Positions 20,633 to 32,087 of a stretch of 64,000 bases of DNA are shown piece by piece. Source of the DNA: Adiantum capillus-veneris (lineage: Eukaryota > Streptophyta > Polypodiopsida > Polypodiales > Pteridaceae); the NCBI GenBank assembly GCA_014529385.2, contig CM043959.1, positions 12,924,309-12,988,308 of the forward strand, in the 5' to 3' direction. The position numbers and the translations under genes were made by a program. The notes beneath the pieces are model-generated. The model made no database searches. It saw only the letters and a list, made by a program, of their open reading frames with translations, and was not told the DNA's origin. Numbering within the stretch: the first letter of the stretch is position 1; the number at the start of each line of letters is the position of its first letter.

Positions 20633-21640
20633 TTGAAGAAAATGGGATCAATAACAAGGGTTAATCTAAAAGATCACACTTGTAGAGATTGCATAAAAAC
20701 ACCCATACAAGAATTTGACTCAGTCTCTTTGGCTAAAACTAAGCTTCCATCTTGGTTGAACAAAGACACACCTATTTGGATGTGTGGAGCCTCAGAAAAC
20801 GGAAGTTTGAAACGAGAAGAATGTATCTTAGAAAGGGATTTCACAAATGAAGCCTATGTACCTGAACCCTTTCCAGAGCATTTTTTTGAGCCATTTGAGT
20901 GGACTCAAATATTGGCAACAATGGATGTATGTGTAAATATGTCTATGCCTACCCAATTTTGCAATGAGGATGGCTATGGCATAATTCCCATACAAATGAT
21001 CTCAACCCTTCACATTGAAGACAAAATTCTAGAATCCAAGGACTTGATGAAGGCTCAACAAGTCTTTTCAGAACTCTACTATGATGCAACAGATGAGTTA
21101 GAAGAACATTCAGCTACCTCAGATGATTTGGGGTCGGAAAAAGAACATGTGAGAGCTAAACTACTCATGAAAGGAGGGGAGGAATTTTTTTTTGACTTTC
21201 CAAACCAAAAACCGAGAAGATAGAAATGGTATAGAAGAAAAAGAGACACAAGAAACTTGAAAGCTAGACCTATGCCCTTAGTCTCCAGTAGAACATAGTT
21301 TTTGATGCAAATAGATGCACATGATTGTGTCAAAGACAAAATCACTGGTAGATATCCTTTAAACAAAAAGCAAGAAACATCAAAAACGTTGAGAAAAACA
21401 AGAAAGAAAACTCAAGCAAAACCTAAATACCAGGACAAGGATTCAGCCATGCCACAAGTTGAAGGGAGAAAGAAGCATCAAGAGTTGAAGAAAGCTCTAA
21501 AGGAGATATATACCACTGAAATGGAAACCAGTAAGGGGGAAGGTAAAGATGTAACGAGTGTTCCATCCCATTACAAGAAATATACTCTCCAAGACCGAAA
21601 AATCATAGTCAAACAACCTGTCAAGGAACTACAAAAATAG
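20633..21640 (+). pseudogene. Element D protease-RT linker
   Basis: Two open pieces (20633-21223 and 21302-21640) with acidic and Lys-rich composition. They lie between protease and RT in the expected order and carry no recognisable domain. They are probably polyprotein spacer. Confidence 0.45.
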
Positions 21641-21699
21641 GGTGTCCTACGAAGGACCTGAAAACATAAAAGAGATAGGTCTAGCCAAATCTGGAGAAG

Positions 21700-22742
21700 A
21701 GCCTAGACCTGCTTACATTGCAAACGACTTGACAGAAGAAGAAGAGGAGCTTTTGTAAAGCTTACTGAAAGAATACCGATATATTTTTTCTTGGTCTTAT
21801 AAGGATCTCAAGGGTGTTGATCCAGAAATCTATCAACATACCATACCTATGAGAGATGATGCAAAACCAAGCAGACAGAGGCCATATACTTATAATAATG
21901 AAACATTTGCCAGAAAGATCAAAGAAGAGATAGAAAAGCTAAAGGAGACCAAATTCATTTATGAAATTGAACACACAGATTGGGTGTCTCCAATTGTGGT
22001 AGTACCCAAGAAAAATGGAAAATTAAGGGTGTGTGTCAATCTCAAGAAAGTGAATGTAGCTACTAGTAGAGACAACTTTCCTTTTCCAATCACTGATCAT
22101 TTTTTAGAATGAGTTGAAGGGAAAGAAGCTTATAGATTTTTACATGGCTTTTTGGGATACAATCAACTTTTGGTTGACCCCAAAGATCAGCATAAAAGTG
22201 CCTTTGCAACTGAATGGGGTATTTTTGACTATCGGGTTATGCCTTTTGGGTTAACTAATGCTCCTGCCACCTTTCAAAGATTGATGAGCCATGCTTTTAA
22301 AGAATATCTTTGAAATTTCTTGGAAGTATATATGGATGATCTATGTGTACATTCATCAATCCAGGCTGATCATTTTGAACACCTCAAAAAGGTATTCGAA
22401 AATTGTAGACTTTATAAGATTTTTTTAAATCCTGAAAAGTGCACATTTATGGGCAGACAAGGAAAAATTCTTGGACATATAGTGTCTAAAAATGGCATAG
22501 CTACTGATATGGATAATATTCATGTTATTGCTAAATTGCCTAGACCAACAACAATCAAAGGGGTTCAAGCTTTCATGGGACATTGCGGATATTACACGCG
22601 GTTCATTTACATGTACACTATAATTACAAAACCCATGTACAGCTTGATAACACTCTTTGACTGGACTGATGAGTGTGAAGAATCCTTCATGAAGCTTAAG
22701 GAAGCTCTCACTTCAACTCCAATATTGAAAGCACCAGATTAG
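21700..22742 (+). pseudogene. Element D reverse transcriptase
   Basis: RT motifs: IPMRDDAKPSRQRPY, IYEIEHTDWVSPIVVVPKKNGKLR, NFPFPITDHFLE, MPFGLTNAPATFQRLMSHAF, catalytic YMDDLCVHS, and thumb GHCGYYTRFI. Stops at 22110-22112 (TGA), 22311-22313 (TGA) and 22740-22742 (TAG) are in one continuous frame, so no indel is needed across the domain. Confidence 0.88.
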
Positions 22743-23198
22743 AATAAGATATTCCACATACATGTAGATGCTTCCAATTTTTCCATTGAGTGTATCCTAG
22801 CTCAATCAGGAGACAAAAAAATTGAATTTTCTATTTCTTATGCTAGTAGCGAGTTGAATATGGCAGAGAAAAACTATACAACCACAGAAAGACAAGGATT
22901 AGGAATGATCTATGCCGTAAAAAAGTATAGACATTACCTATTAGCTTACAAATTTGTGTTCTTTGTGGACCACTAAGCCTAATTATACTTGGTCAACAAG
23001 CCATGCAACACAGGAAGAATAGTGAGATGGTTCATCATTCTTTTGGAATTTGATTTCATTGTAGTTGTGAAAAAGGGCACCACTCACCAAAGAGCAGATC
23101 ATCTGTCAAGGATTATTTTAGGAGAACCACCAAAGGGAGTAGACGATGATATACCAGATGCATATCTGTTCTCCGCGAAAATGATACCCCGATGGTAA
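22743..23198 (+). pseudogene. Element D RNase H
   Basis: Continues the RT frame: HIHVDASNFSI, ISYASSELN, NYTTTERQGLGMIYAVKKYRHYL, FFVDH, then QRADHLSR. The classical catalytic residues (DAS, TTTERQ Glu, DH) are kept, unlike in B and C. Two TAA codons just after FFVDH interrupt it. Confidence 0.85.
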
Positions 23199-23713
23199 AA
23201 AATATATCGTATCATTGACGACCATAGCTCAAGTCGACTCGCAAATACTACTTTCTATCACAACCGGATTAATTGAGCAATCGACTATGTATCAATTACC
23301 AGCTAGAAGGTTATACAAAGAAATCGAGATGGAATATTGCTTTTGTGCATTAATTCTGAGGAGAAAAACCAATACCTAAGTCAAGAACATAGTACCATAG
23401 TAGGACTTCACTTTGCAAAAGACCAAACTATGCGACAGATCTTGAGACTTGGAGTATTTTGGCCAACTATGAGCAGTGATGTTCACTCATTTGTACCTCA
23501 TGTGACATTGTTTTGAATATCACTTTTTCCTAAGTGGAGTAACTATTTAGTTACTTAATTATCAAGCCGAACATTTCCTGAGGATATGAGCAAATACCAT
23601 CGAAAAGCAATTGAAACTAAAGCTAGAGACTATGCTCTTATTGAGAACCAATTGTATCAAAGAGGAAAGGATAACATCTGCATCTTTGTGCAAATGAAGA
23701 TGAATATATTCCC
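23199..23713 (+). pseudogene. Element D RNase H-integrase connection with a possible duplicated zinc-binding segment
   Basis: Contains EHSTIVGLHFAKDQTMRQILRLGVFWPTMSSDVHSF near 23380-23500 (blocks), which resembles the H2C2 integrase N-terminus. That feature occurs again in the expected place from 23714. Between the two lies YALIENQLYQRGKDNI, the usual sequence before the zinc finger. Stops and frameshifts are frequent. Confidence 0.5.
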
Positions 23714-23870
23714 ATGATAGAACAAGCACATGCTGGATTAGCTGGAGGTCACTTTCTGAGTGAGACCACTATAAGAGAAATCGTAATGGCAGGAATATGG
23801 TGTCCAACACTTTTTGCAAATGCTAAAGAATATGTTCAAAGATGTGATGCATGTCAACAAGCCAACCCGT
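23714..23870 (+). pseudogene. Element D integrase N-terminus, cut by element C
   Basis: HAGLAGGHFLSETTIREIV, GIWCPTLFANAKEYVQRCDACQQANP: the His and Cys pairs of the H2C2 zinc-binding domain are present. The frame breaks at 23870, where element C's LTR begins with TGAGGGCG. Confidence 0.88.
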
Positions 23871-25949
23871 TGAGGGCGAGCTTTTTGAAATGGGGCCTCT
23901 AAACCCAAACCAATGGGCCTAACCTCACAAAATGTTCGTAAAGAGGTACGCACACTACTTGGGGCATCACCTTCTTTTGGGAGTGGAGAAGGAAACCAAT
24001 CAAAATAACACTTGCACTCACCCACTCAAGCAACACACTTTGAAAATCCCCTTACTCTATATACACTTTGGACACTTGAACACCATCAACGATTATGCAA
24101 CCCAATGCCGTGCATCAAAATGAAATATGCAATTTGTGGAATAGCATTCACCTTCTCCCCATAAGAATACCCATAATACATCCAAACTCTTCCTCTATCA
24201 AGCACTCATAAAAACAAATCATGCGCACAAGACTTGCCTCTCAAACACACAAGAGAATCACTTACATGAAACTAACACACTTTGCATAGAGAGCTCATCT
24301 CCATCTATGCAATGCCGTGACACAAGTAAAATCACCATGAGAGGTAGCCACATGCATATGTAATGAAGCAAAAGAGAGTTGGAGTGAGAAATTTCTTTAG
24401 ACCAATTGAATAAGTGTGGAGAAACAAACCAATGGTAAATTGAGAATAGAACACTTACTTGATTTCTCGCACACCTTTTACGGGGAGGACAGACGCTGGC
24501 TAACCATCACGAATTGCGACACTTGAAAGTTTTGAAGATGATTTCATGATCATTAACATAACCATGAGAGAGATCATGATGTATTTACAAGTTATTGAGG
24601 TGCTACAAATGATTTATTGGGTTGATGGAGTAAGAGATTGTAGAATGGAAAGAGTGGAGAATAGAGTTTGCACTTCCTCCAAAGAGGAGGGTTAGGAGGG
24701 AGGATGTGAAAGAGGGAGAGTTGGGGTTTTCTCTACTATTGATCAAGAAACAACATGAAGTTGAAAATATAGGTGTGTGTCCTTGAGTCTCTCCAAGGGG
24801 GGCTATTTATAGTTGTGTAGGAGTGGGATTATGCTACACTTAATTAGAGTAAGTGATTAGACCTAATTAAGTTTCCTTTGACCACTCATTGAATATTGGA
24901 CATAAAAGGGACTATTTATTCACCAAAAATATCATTTTAGACCGTGAAGGCTCCATAGGGGTGCATAATTTAGGTGGGCCCCACCATGAGGCCCTACGGG
25001 TGGCTCCTGCGGGGTATCTCAACTTGTCTGTCTTGGCATTTAGAAAGCATCTTTAGGTTGGTCCCATCACATGCAAGTGACCTTGAACACTCATTGATCT
25101 TCTAGAAGATGAGTAGGGGAAAAATAAGATCTCACCCTCTTGATTTACTTGATTTACAGTTCCCTTTGGCTGTGAATCTGACAGAGTTATACTATTTTGA
25201 CCATAACTTTTTACCTGTAGCTCGGAATGACATGCTTCAAAAGGAAAAATTGACCTTCTCAACATGTTTGATATGAATTTGGACTATTCTTCATGCCCAT
25301 GCACCAAGGAATTCGGTTTGGAAGGTCCACACTAGGCTAGGGAACCTTTTGCTTCCAAGTCTTCTTGTATGGGCCCTTTGCTTGTATGCATCCAAGGGGA
25401 ATCATGCTTTTTCAAAAGGCTATGATGCTTAAACAAATAGAGGAGGGCCCAATATTATTTGCTTGTGAAAAGAATATACAATTGGATTCTTTTTGAAAGG
25501 AGAGAAACTATATGTATATTCTGAAGAGATATTGGGACACCTATGTAGGGGGCATAGAAGACTTGTAGAGAAGGACCATAATCTTTGGTAAAGACAAGTG
25601 GAGAGTTGATTTCCATGGGAATTTATCTATATGGGGTGGAAGATGGATATATTATTTTTCTACTACTAATTCATAAGAGGTAAGAAAGTTTGGGGGTCTA
25701 TAGTTGGTTATTGTATGCTTATTCTATTTACAAAGAAAAAAAGAAAAGGGTGGTAATATAAATATATGACTAAGGTGACATTTTTGGGAAGAGTATAATG
25801 TATGTGTCGCCACAAAGGTTAAACGAAGAGGGGGAATTTACTCTAGATAACTTAATAGCGTAGAAAAATATATACACATATGAGGAAGAGGACGTTGAGT
25901 AGGCTGACAAATGTTGCAAAAAGATGGTTACCATTTTATGCCACTCGTA
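23871..25949 (-). repeat. 3' LTR of element C
   Basis: About 2079 bp, colinear with 32088-34157 at roughly 98 percent by eye. In element orientation it starts TACGAGTGGCAT directly after GGGCTAA and ends CGCCCTCA. The expected TG start reads TA, explainable by one transition. A TATATAG on the minus strand near 24062-24053 is a candidate TATA box, about 185 bp before the LTR end. Confidence 0.93.
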
Positions 25950-26118
25950 TTAGCCCTCCCCCAAGCCTGGAGATATTCATATCTTTAGGAGGACGGTGTT
26001 GTTTCTTTTTCTTTTTTTTTTTTCTCTTTTTTTTGTCATTTTCTCTTTTTTACTTTTTTTTTTCAATAGGAGGAGTGTCATGCACTCTTTTACTCCATTA
26101 GACCTGCTTTTCATTACC
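25950..26118 (-). other. Element C 3' untranslated end with long purine tract
   Basis: On the minus strand a run of A/G with interspersed T, about 70 bp (complement of 26003-26070), precedes CTTGGGGGAGGGCTAA, the polypurine tract abutting the 3' LTR. No gene. Confidence 0.75.
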
Positions 26119-27402
26119 TCAATCCCATAAATCGGAGATGGGAGGGTTGCCTTGGGTATGTTCAGATTCCAAGGCTGGTTCTTCTTTGCACATCAAAGCT
26201 TTAAAAATAGGTGGAGCATTTGCCAAGCCGAAGGGAGCCATGTCAATTTGGAGCTTAGAGGATGTAGGCAGATGACTGCCTATCAACGGATTGATACGTT
26301 GAAAGTAGGGCTTTAATCTCCATCCATTGACTCTGGTCTTGTGGAGTTTTCCTGATAAATCTGCTAATCTGTAACTACCATTCCCAAACTTTGTTTTTAT
26401 CATGAAAGGTCCCTCCCATCTTTGCAAAAACTTTTTGTCAAGTCGAGTATCAAGTCGGTTATCATAGCGAAGAACCAACATACCTTCCTTCAATCCTTTC
26501 CCCTTGAGCTTCTTGTTGATTTTATCCCTTTGGCTTGTCACTTTGGTGATGTAGTGATCAATGGACTCTTCTCTATCTAGCTCAAGTCGTTGGAGATCTA
26601 AGATCCTTTCATGTAGAACCTCTTTTGGTTTTTTTGCCACTCTTGAAAGAACGCGCAAGCTTGAGAGCTCTACCTCAATGGGGAGAAGTGCCTCCTGTCC
26701 ATAAACTAGATGAAAAGGGGTGAATTGGGTAGATACCTTGAAAGATGTCCTATACGCCCAAAGAGCAGCCGTCAAATGGCGATCCCAATCATTAGGCCGG
26801 TCCACAACCTGCTTAGAAATGATCTTACATATCATTCCATTCACTTTTTCCACCAATCCATTGCATTGAGGATAGTAGGGTGTGGAATGCAGGTGTTTCA
26901 CTTTTAACCTCCTCAAGAGATCATTCAGAAGGTCAGCCCTAAAACTCGGGCCTCGATCTGATAAGATTTCTAGGGGTGTTCCAAACCTACTACAAATATG
27001 ATCAAAAATAAACTTTGATACCTCTTCAGCTGTGATTCGGGTTGTGCTTGTTGCTTCCGCCCATCGTGTCATGTAGTCAACACCCATGATGATGAAAACC
27101 TTCCCTGTAGAAGTACAAGGTAGGGGACCTATTGCATCCACACCCCACTTTTCAAAAGGGCCATAAGATATTATTGGGACTCGAAGCTCATATGTTAGTC
27201 GTCTATCCCCAGAAATTTGGCATGGCTTACATGCCTTACACCAATATTGGACATCACGATGTAAGCTCGGCCAAATAAACCCTGCTTGTAAAATCTTCCT
27301 ACTTGTAATATCTTGAGAAAAGTGACCACCACAGACATCATCATGACATGAAAGAAGAATTTTCTCTATCTCTTGCACACCTGGTACTCTCCTCAAGACC
27401 AA
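26119..27402 (-). CDS. Element C integrase, uninterrupted
   Basis: About 427 codons with no stop. H2C2 domain: CHDDVCGGHFSQ ... CKACKPCQ. The catalytic core has WGVDAIGPLP, SDRGPSF and GLVEKVNG, with 35 residues between the second Asp and Glu. The C-terminal GPY/F-like RWEGPFMIKTKF is followed by VNGWRLKPYF. The frame begins after a one-base frameshift relative to the preceding RNase H. After the normal end it carries a tail with MAPFGLANAPPIFKALM, resembling the RT motif MPFGLxNAPxxFxxLM. It could still be functional if expressed. Confidence 0.9.
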   Translation of the reverse strand: MVLRRVPGVQEIEKILLSCHDDVCGGHFSQDITSRKILQAGFIWPSLHRDVQYWCKACKPCQISGDRRLTYELRVPIISYGPFEKWGVDAIGPLPCTSTGKVFIIMGVDYMTRWAEATSTTRITAEEVSKFIFDHICSRFGTPLEILSDRGPSFRADLLNDLLRRLKVKHLHSTPYYPQCNGLVEKVNGMICKIISKQVVDRPNDWDRHLTAALWAYRTSFKVSTQFTPFHLVYGQEALLPIEVELSSLRVLSRVAKKPKEVLHERILDLQRLELDREESIDHYITKVTSQRDKINKKLKGKGLKEGMLVLRYDNRLDTRLDKKFLQRWEGPFMIKTKFGNGSYRLADLSGKLHKTRVNGWRLKPYFQRINPLIGSHLPTSSKLQIDMAPFGLANAPPIFKALMCKEEPALESEHTQGNPPISDLWD

Positions 27403-27998
27403 ATCTTTTCCTTTGTGATATAAATCATCCCGATCAACTGGTAAGGTGTGGCCTTCTTAACTAGTCTATGTCTTTGCACCTTGTCTAAGTGTTTGGGAAA
27501 CTCACCTGCTTGTAGAAAGAAGATAACGTCTTTTAGCTCCTCTTGACCTTGATATTTGGGTTCATATAGTTTCACACCTCCTACCGCCATTTGAAGCTTT
27601 TCATTTGCGAGTAAGTCCGCTTCCTTGTTATGAGTTCTCACAATGTGTTGTACCTGTGTTGCTTTAAAACCCTTCATCAAAGCTCTTACACTACTAAGCC
27701 ACTCAAACAATGTACGATTCTTGCACCTCCAAATCCCTTGGATTTGCCTGACCACTAGCAAAGAATCACCTTTTATAATAAGTCTTTGTATGCCTAATTC
27801 TTTGCATTCTTCTAACCCAAGGGTTAGAGCAGCATACTCAGCCTCATTGTTAGAGTGAACACTGGGTAGAGTGATACCTTTTCTAACCATTACCTCCTTT
27901 TGTGGGTTCAAAATGATGATTCCCCCTGCTGCTTTGTCTTGTTGGCGTTGATAAGCTCCGTCAAAGCATAAAGTATGGGCATTATCAATCTCCTTCAC
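27393..27998 (-). pseudogene. Element C archaeal-type RNase H
   Basis: LCFDGAYQRQQDKAAGGI, SNNEAEYAALTLGLE, IIKGDSLLVVRQI and NKEADLLAN give the four acidic sites. It overlaps both neighbours by about 10-14 bp in other frames. Since B has the three domains in one frame, each overlap marks a frameshift in C. The end YITKEKIWS-stop corresponds to a GKDxVxRRVP run in B. Confidence 0.85.
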
Positions 27999-30072
27999 TT
28001 TGAACTGTTTTGAGCCTTCCTCTCTTTGTAGTCGTGATTCCTTCCCTTTCTCTCACTTTGTAGGTGAGAATGTCTACAAGTCCTGCTCTTGTGCTATCTT
28101 CTACAAGGAAAGTGTATTCAAATTCTTGAAGTTCAAGCACCCACTTTGCTATTCTAGATGAGAGGCTCATGTGTTGTACTACATATGGTAGATTGTGCTC
28201 TAAGGTGAGAAAAACAAATGGCACAGGGAGAAGATACGATCGAAACTTCCTTACCGCAAACAAGATTGCAAAGACCACTTTCTCCATTTCAGTGTATCCC
28301 TTCTCAGCCGGAGTCATCACCTTGCTTGCAAAATAGATCGGCCTCATGTATGATGTTTTAGGATATTTTTGCATCAAAACAACACCAATTGCTTCGAAAC
28401 CTACACTTGGAGTGACATAGTAGGTCTCCTTTGGATCTGGTGGCATTAGGATTGGGAGAGATCTAAGAATGCCCTTCACTTCCTCAAAACATTTTGCATT
28501 TTCCCTCCCCCATTCAAATGTAGATTGGCTTGCCAACCTATGCAAAGGGGCGATGGCTTCTGCTAGGAGATGGATGAAGCGAGACATGTACCTCACTTTG
28601 TGGTTGAAGGTCATTAGCTCCTTAGTTGTTGTTGGTGGAGATAATGACAAAAGGGCCTCTACTTTAGAGGGATCCACTTGAATTCCTTGTGAAGAAACCA
28701 CATGGCCTAGAAAAACCACCTGAGATTCACCGATATGACACTTCTCTGGGTTGAGTTGTCCCCCAAATTGATGGAGCCTCTTAAGCCCCTCTTCAACCTT
28801 TTGGCAGTGAAGTGATCTACAACTATAAATACAAAAATCATCCATAAAGACTCTTATAGATTTTACAAAGAATGGCTGAAATACAAATATTGTGAATCTC
28901 ATGAAGGTGCTAGGAGCATTGGTGAGCCCAAAAGGCATTACTCTGAATGCAAAACATCCCCAAGGTGTGATGAAGGTGGTTTTTGGTTGGTCCTCTTCTG
29001 CTATTCTAATTTGAAAATATCCTGAATACCCATCACACATAGTGTAGCATTCGTGACCTGCTACTTCATTCAAAATTTCATCTTGGAAAGGGAGAGGGAA
29101 GTGGTCCCTCTTTGTCGCAGCGTTGAGGGGTTTGTAATCCATGCAGACCCTCCACTTACCATTCTTCTTGGGAGTGACTACAATAGGTGATACCCATTCG
29201 GACTTGGATACTAGATAGATGAAGCCAGCCTTCAAGAGTCGATTCACTTCTTGTAGGAGAGCCTTTTGTTGCACAGATCCTAGTCGCCTTAACTTTTGAG
29301 CCACGGGTTTGGTCCCTGGTTTCAATTCAATTCGATGCTCTATTACATCTACACCTCGTATTTGTGAGTAGTCAGTGATAAAAAAATTGGGATACCTCCT
29401 TAACATATTGATGTAGGACCTCTTCTCCTCAGAAGTAAGATCTTTTGCAAGCATCTTCTCAAATCCTTCTTCAAGGTGGTGGCATCTTTCATCCCCTCGT
29501 GTGTGATTGTTTGTTGGCTTTTCTTCTACTGGAACATCTTGAGTGTTGGCATTGAATACAATTCCCATTACCTCCAAAGACGAATCCTCTTCACTGGTTG
29601 ATGCACTGGTTGATGCTTCCTCATCACTTGAGTAAGGACTCTCCTCCTCGCTCTCTTCATCTGCCGTGGTTTCATAGTTGATATCTAGTTGCTTTCCTTC
29701 TCGCCAATCATACACCACCGGTTGACCCTTCTTAAGAATCAAACGACCACTTCCCCATTTTTGATCTGCATTCACAGCAATGAGCCAAGGCCTCCCTAGG
29801 ATGATGGGATAGCCCTCCCCCTTAGCTGGCATGACATACATATCCACTCGTGCATCTATGTTACATACACAGACTTTTACATTTTCAATGATCCCCAAAC
29901 ACTTCACACTTGAGTTGTTGGCTAGCCTAGCTTGACAATTAGAGGACTTTGTAATTTCAAGCCCTAACTTGTTCATTGATTTTTCCGTGATCACACACAT
30001 TTGAGCTCCACCATCAACATATACATTAGACACCTTTTTACCCCTTATGTAAGCATCCACAATGGGTTCCAC
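27985..30072 (-). pseudogene. Element C protease, reverse transcriptase and degenerate RNase H
   Basis: One open frame of 695 codons. Protease: VYVDGGAQMCVITE and IILGRPWL. An acidic Ser/Glu linker follows (residues about 135-170). RT: SEWVSPIVVTPKKNGKWR, DYKPLNAATKRDHFPLP, VMPFGLTNAPSTF, catalytic VFMDDFCIYS. The RNase H has YVTPSVGFEAIG instead of the DAS motif and LEH instead of DH, matching loss of the first RNase H in Tat-type elements. It is separated by frameshifts from Gag-linker upstream and aRNH downstream. Confidence 0.9.
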
Positions 30073-31436
30073 ATCTTTTGTAGCTTTGAGGCCACAACCT
30101 TAATGGAAAGATTTGCTTTCTTTTTTGGAATTCTTGTACTTACCAACTTTGGCCATTGCCTTCTTACTTTGGCTGATAGGTGTAGAAGTTGAGGCCATGA
30201 AATGTTTGGCTTTTGGGTTTGTAAATCCTCCAGGATGTTGTAGGGCTCTAGCTCCTTTCCCAATGGGAAGTCGTTGATACCAATTTCCCTTCGCCTTGAT
30301 CTTTTCTTCCTGCTACTTTCAACTTCTTCCATCTTTGACTTCTTCTTCTTGTCCCTTCTGGCTGAATTTGTTCCTTCACTTCTCATGTCTTCATCCTTAT
30401 CATGTGCTCTTGTGCGTTTTTCTGCCGGCATAACATCAAAGTTTAGAGTATGCTCATCTATTACCTCTTCTAGCTTGATGATGTTGAATCCTCTTTCTTC
30501 CTCCTCCTGTGGGACGGGAGGTATATTTGCTGGTGGTGGTGGTCGACGAAGGATTTGTGGGCCTTGAGCTTGTTCTTGCTGCACGGTGAGAGGAGGCGGT
30601 CTGGGGGGATATATGTCTCCCGGAAGTCGCCTTGGATGTGAACAATTGTACATGCCATGGCCCATTTATTTGCAATTCCAACATCGCAACTCTTGAGCTT
30701 GTCTTCGTTGATTGCGATTCCCTTCTCTTGGTTGTCGTTGTTGAGGTAGGACTTGTACTAGATTCAGAGTGAGGTTCTCAAGCTGTTGAGTTAGCCTTTG
30801 TAAAACCTCTTGTTGAGAGTTATCTCCTATTTGTGAAGATTGTGCAAGAGGGGCCCTAATTGGTGCTTCCATGGTTTGTGAAGACTCCCTCTCACTTACT
30901 TCATTCAAACCCCTTGCTCTATGTGCTTGGAAGTGTAGTTTTCTAAACTTGATGATGGCTACCTCACGTGCTTCTTCGAAGGTGGATGGGAATTTTAGCT
31001 CTACTTTAGCCTTTAAAAGTGGATACAAGCCAACCATGAATCTCTCTTTTTTTAGAAAGTTAGGTGCACCACCATGATTTTCTAATGTAGCCTCCCACCT
31101 ACCCCATAGATTGACAAAGGTTGCTTCATAAGAGGGATAGTCTTCAAGTGATACCTGCTTATGTCCAATAAGACATTTCCATAGTCCTTCCGAAGTATCA
31201 CCTTGCCCGAACTTGGAGAGGAAGCTTGCTCGCAGTCTCTCCCAATTGGACTTGATTTGGGGTTGCAAGGTCTCATACCATGCTTTAGCTTCTGCTTTTA
31301 GAACCAACGGGAAGGCTCGTAGCTTTACTTCCTCTTCATCTCTCCCGGATATGAGATGTGCCATCTCCAAGTTGTCAAGAAGCTCTTGCGCATCTTCCCC
31401 ACTTCTTGCATAGAACGTGGGAAAAGAACTTGACAT
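30045..31436 (-). pseudogene. Element C Gag
   Basis: ATG at 31436 (MSSSFPTFYARSGEDAQELLDN). The capsid-like core has KAEAKAWYETLQPQIK, FLKKERFMVGLYPLLKAKVE and AIIKFRKL, colinear with B Gag. The zinc knuckle reads CWNCK-stop-MGHGMYNC: a TAA at 30666-30668 sits inside the metal-binding loop. Downstream are a Pro-rich tail and a basic KKKKSK/RKKRSRRR segment, then a frameshift near 30050-30070 before the protease. Confidence 0.88.
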
Positions 31437-31521
31437 TTTGTTTAGACTTTTTGAAATCTCTTTTTTTTAAAGAAACTTTTCTCTTACGGGCTGCACAAGA
31501 TTATTGACACTATAAATCTGA

Positions 31522-31734
31522 TTACATTAAAATGAAGATGTACACATCCATTGTTAATTCGTACTTTATCATAGGTAGAATAAATGGATTAATTGAAGCA
31601 TTGATTTCATTGAGGCGAGTGGATCCAAATATCCTCCTTATGATAGATTGAAACCTAAACTTAGTTGCAATGATTATATGAATGGATTGCCGAGCAATAG
31701 GCCTAAAAGGTTCATTGTTTTGATCGTGATTCAT
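31522..31734 (-). CDS. Accessory small ORF of element C, counterpart of element B ORF 1
   Basis: ATG-initiated, 70 codons, ending 85 bp before gag. Shares MNH at the start, PIARQ, HII, IIRRI, RLNEIN, NPFILP and a C-terminal DVYIFIL with B ORF 1. No stop or frameshift although gag and pol of the same element are damaged. Unknown function. It lies second in the pair here but first in B. Confidence 0.75.
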   Translation of the reverse strand: MNHDQNNEPFRPIARQSIHIIIATKFRFQSIIRRIFGSTRLNEINASINPFILPMIKYELTMDVYIFILM

Positions 31735-31817
31735 GTGCTACTCCTCGTTGTTGGTTTGAAGACCTTGTTCCTTCATATGTCCCTTGAGCACCCCTTCACC
31801 ACTCCTTGTTCCTGCCT

Positions 31818-32033
31818 TTAAAACAAAATGAAAACATGAACATCAAAAGAAGTTTCATAATTGATAATCGGAAGTATAATTGGATTGGGTGATGCCAGTA
31901 TTTCTCTAAGTCTTTCTGCACCAAACATAAAAACAATGCGTTGCTGGAAAAAGACTTTTCTATCTATGTGAACATTTACTCTAATGTGTTGTGCAAAATG
32001 AAATGGATAGATGGGAACTCCATTGTTCATCAC
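31818..32033 (-). CDS. Accessory small ORF of element C, counterpart of element B ORF 2
   Basis: ATG-initiated, 71 codons, beginning about 32 bp after the primer site. Blocks shared with B ORF 2: PFHF, FFQQR, VFMFGA, REILASPNP, ILPIINY, TSFDVHVFILF. About 48 of 63 aligned residues are identical by hand count, which is more than Gag shows between the same two elements. Intact. Unknown function. Confidence 0.78.
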   Translation of the reverse strand: MMNNGVPIYPFHFAQHIRVNVHIDRKVFFQQRIVFMFGAERLREILASPNPIILPIINYETSFDVHVFILF

Positions 32034-32064
32034 TAAAAAATTTGCAGGTAACTTGGAAATATGT

Positions 32065-32082
32065 TCCTCAGTGGGGGCACCA
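32065..32082 (-). other. Primer-binding site of element C
   Basis: Minus-strand TGGTGCCCCCACTGAGGA, five bases after the LTR end. One base differs from element B's site. Confidence 0.78.
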
Positions 32083-32087
32083 CTTTA

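Noticed and set aside
25880-26101. Phe-rich plus frame
   Set aside because: Translation of the complement of element C's purine-rich 3' end.
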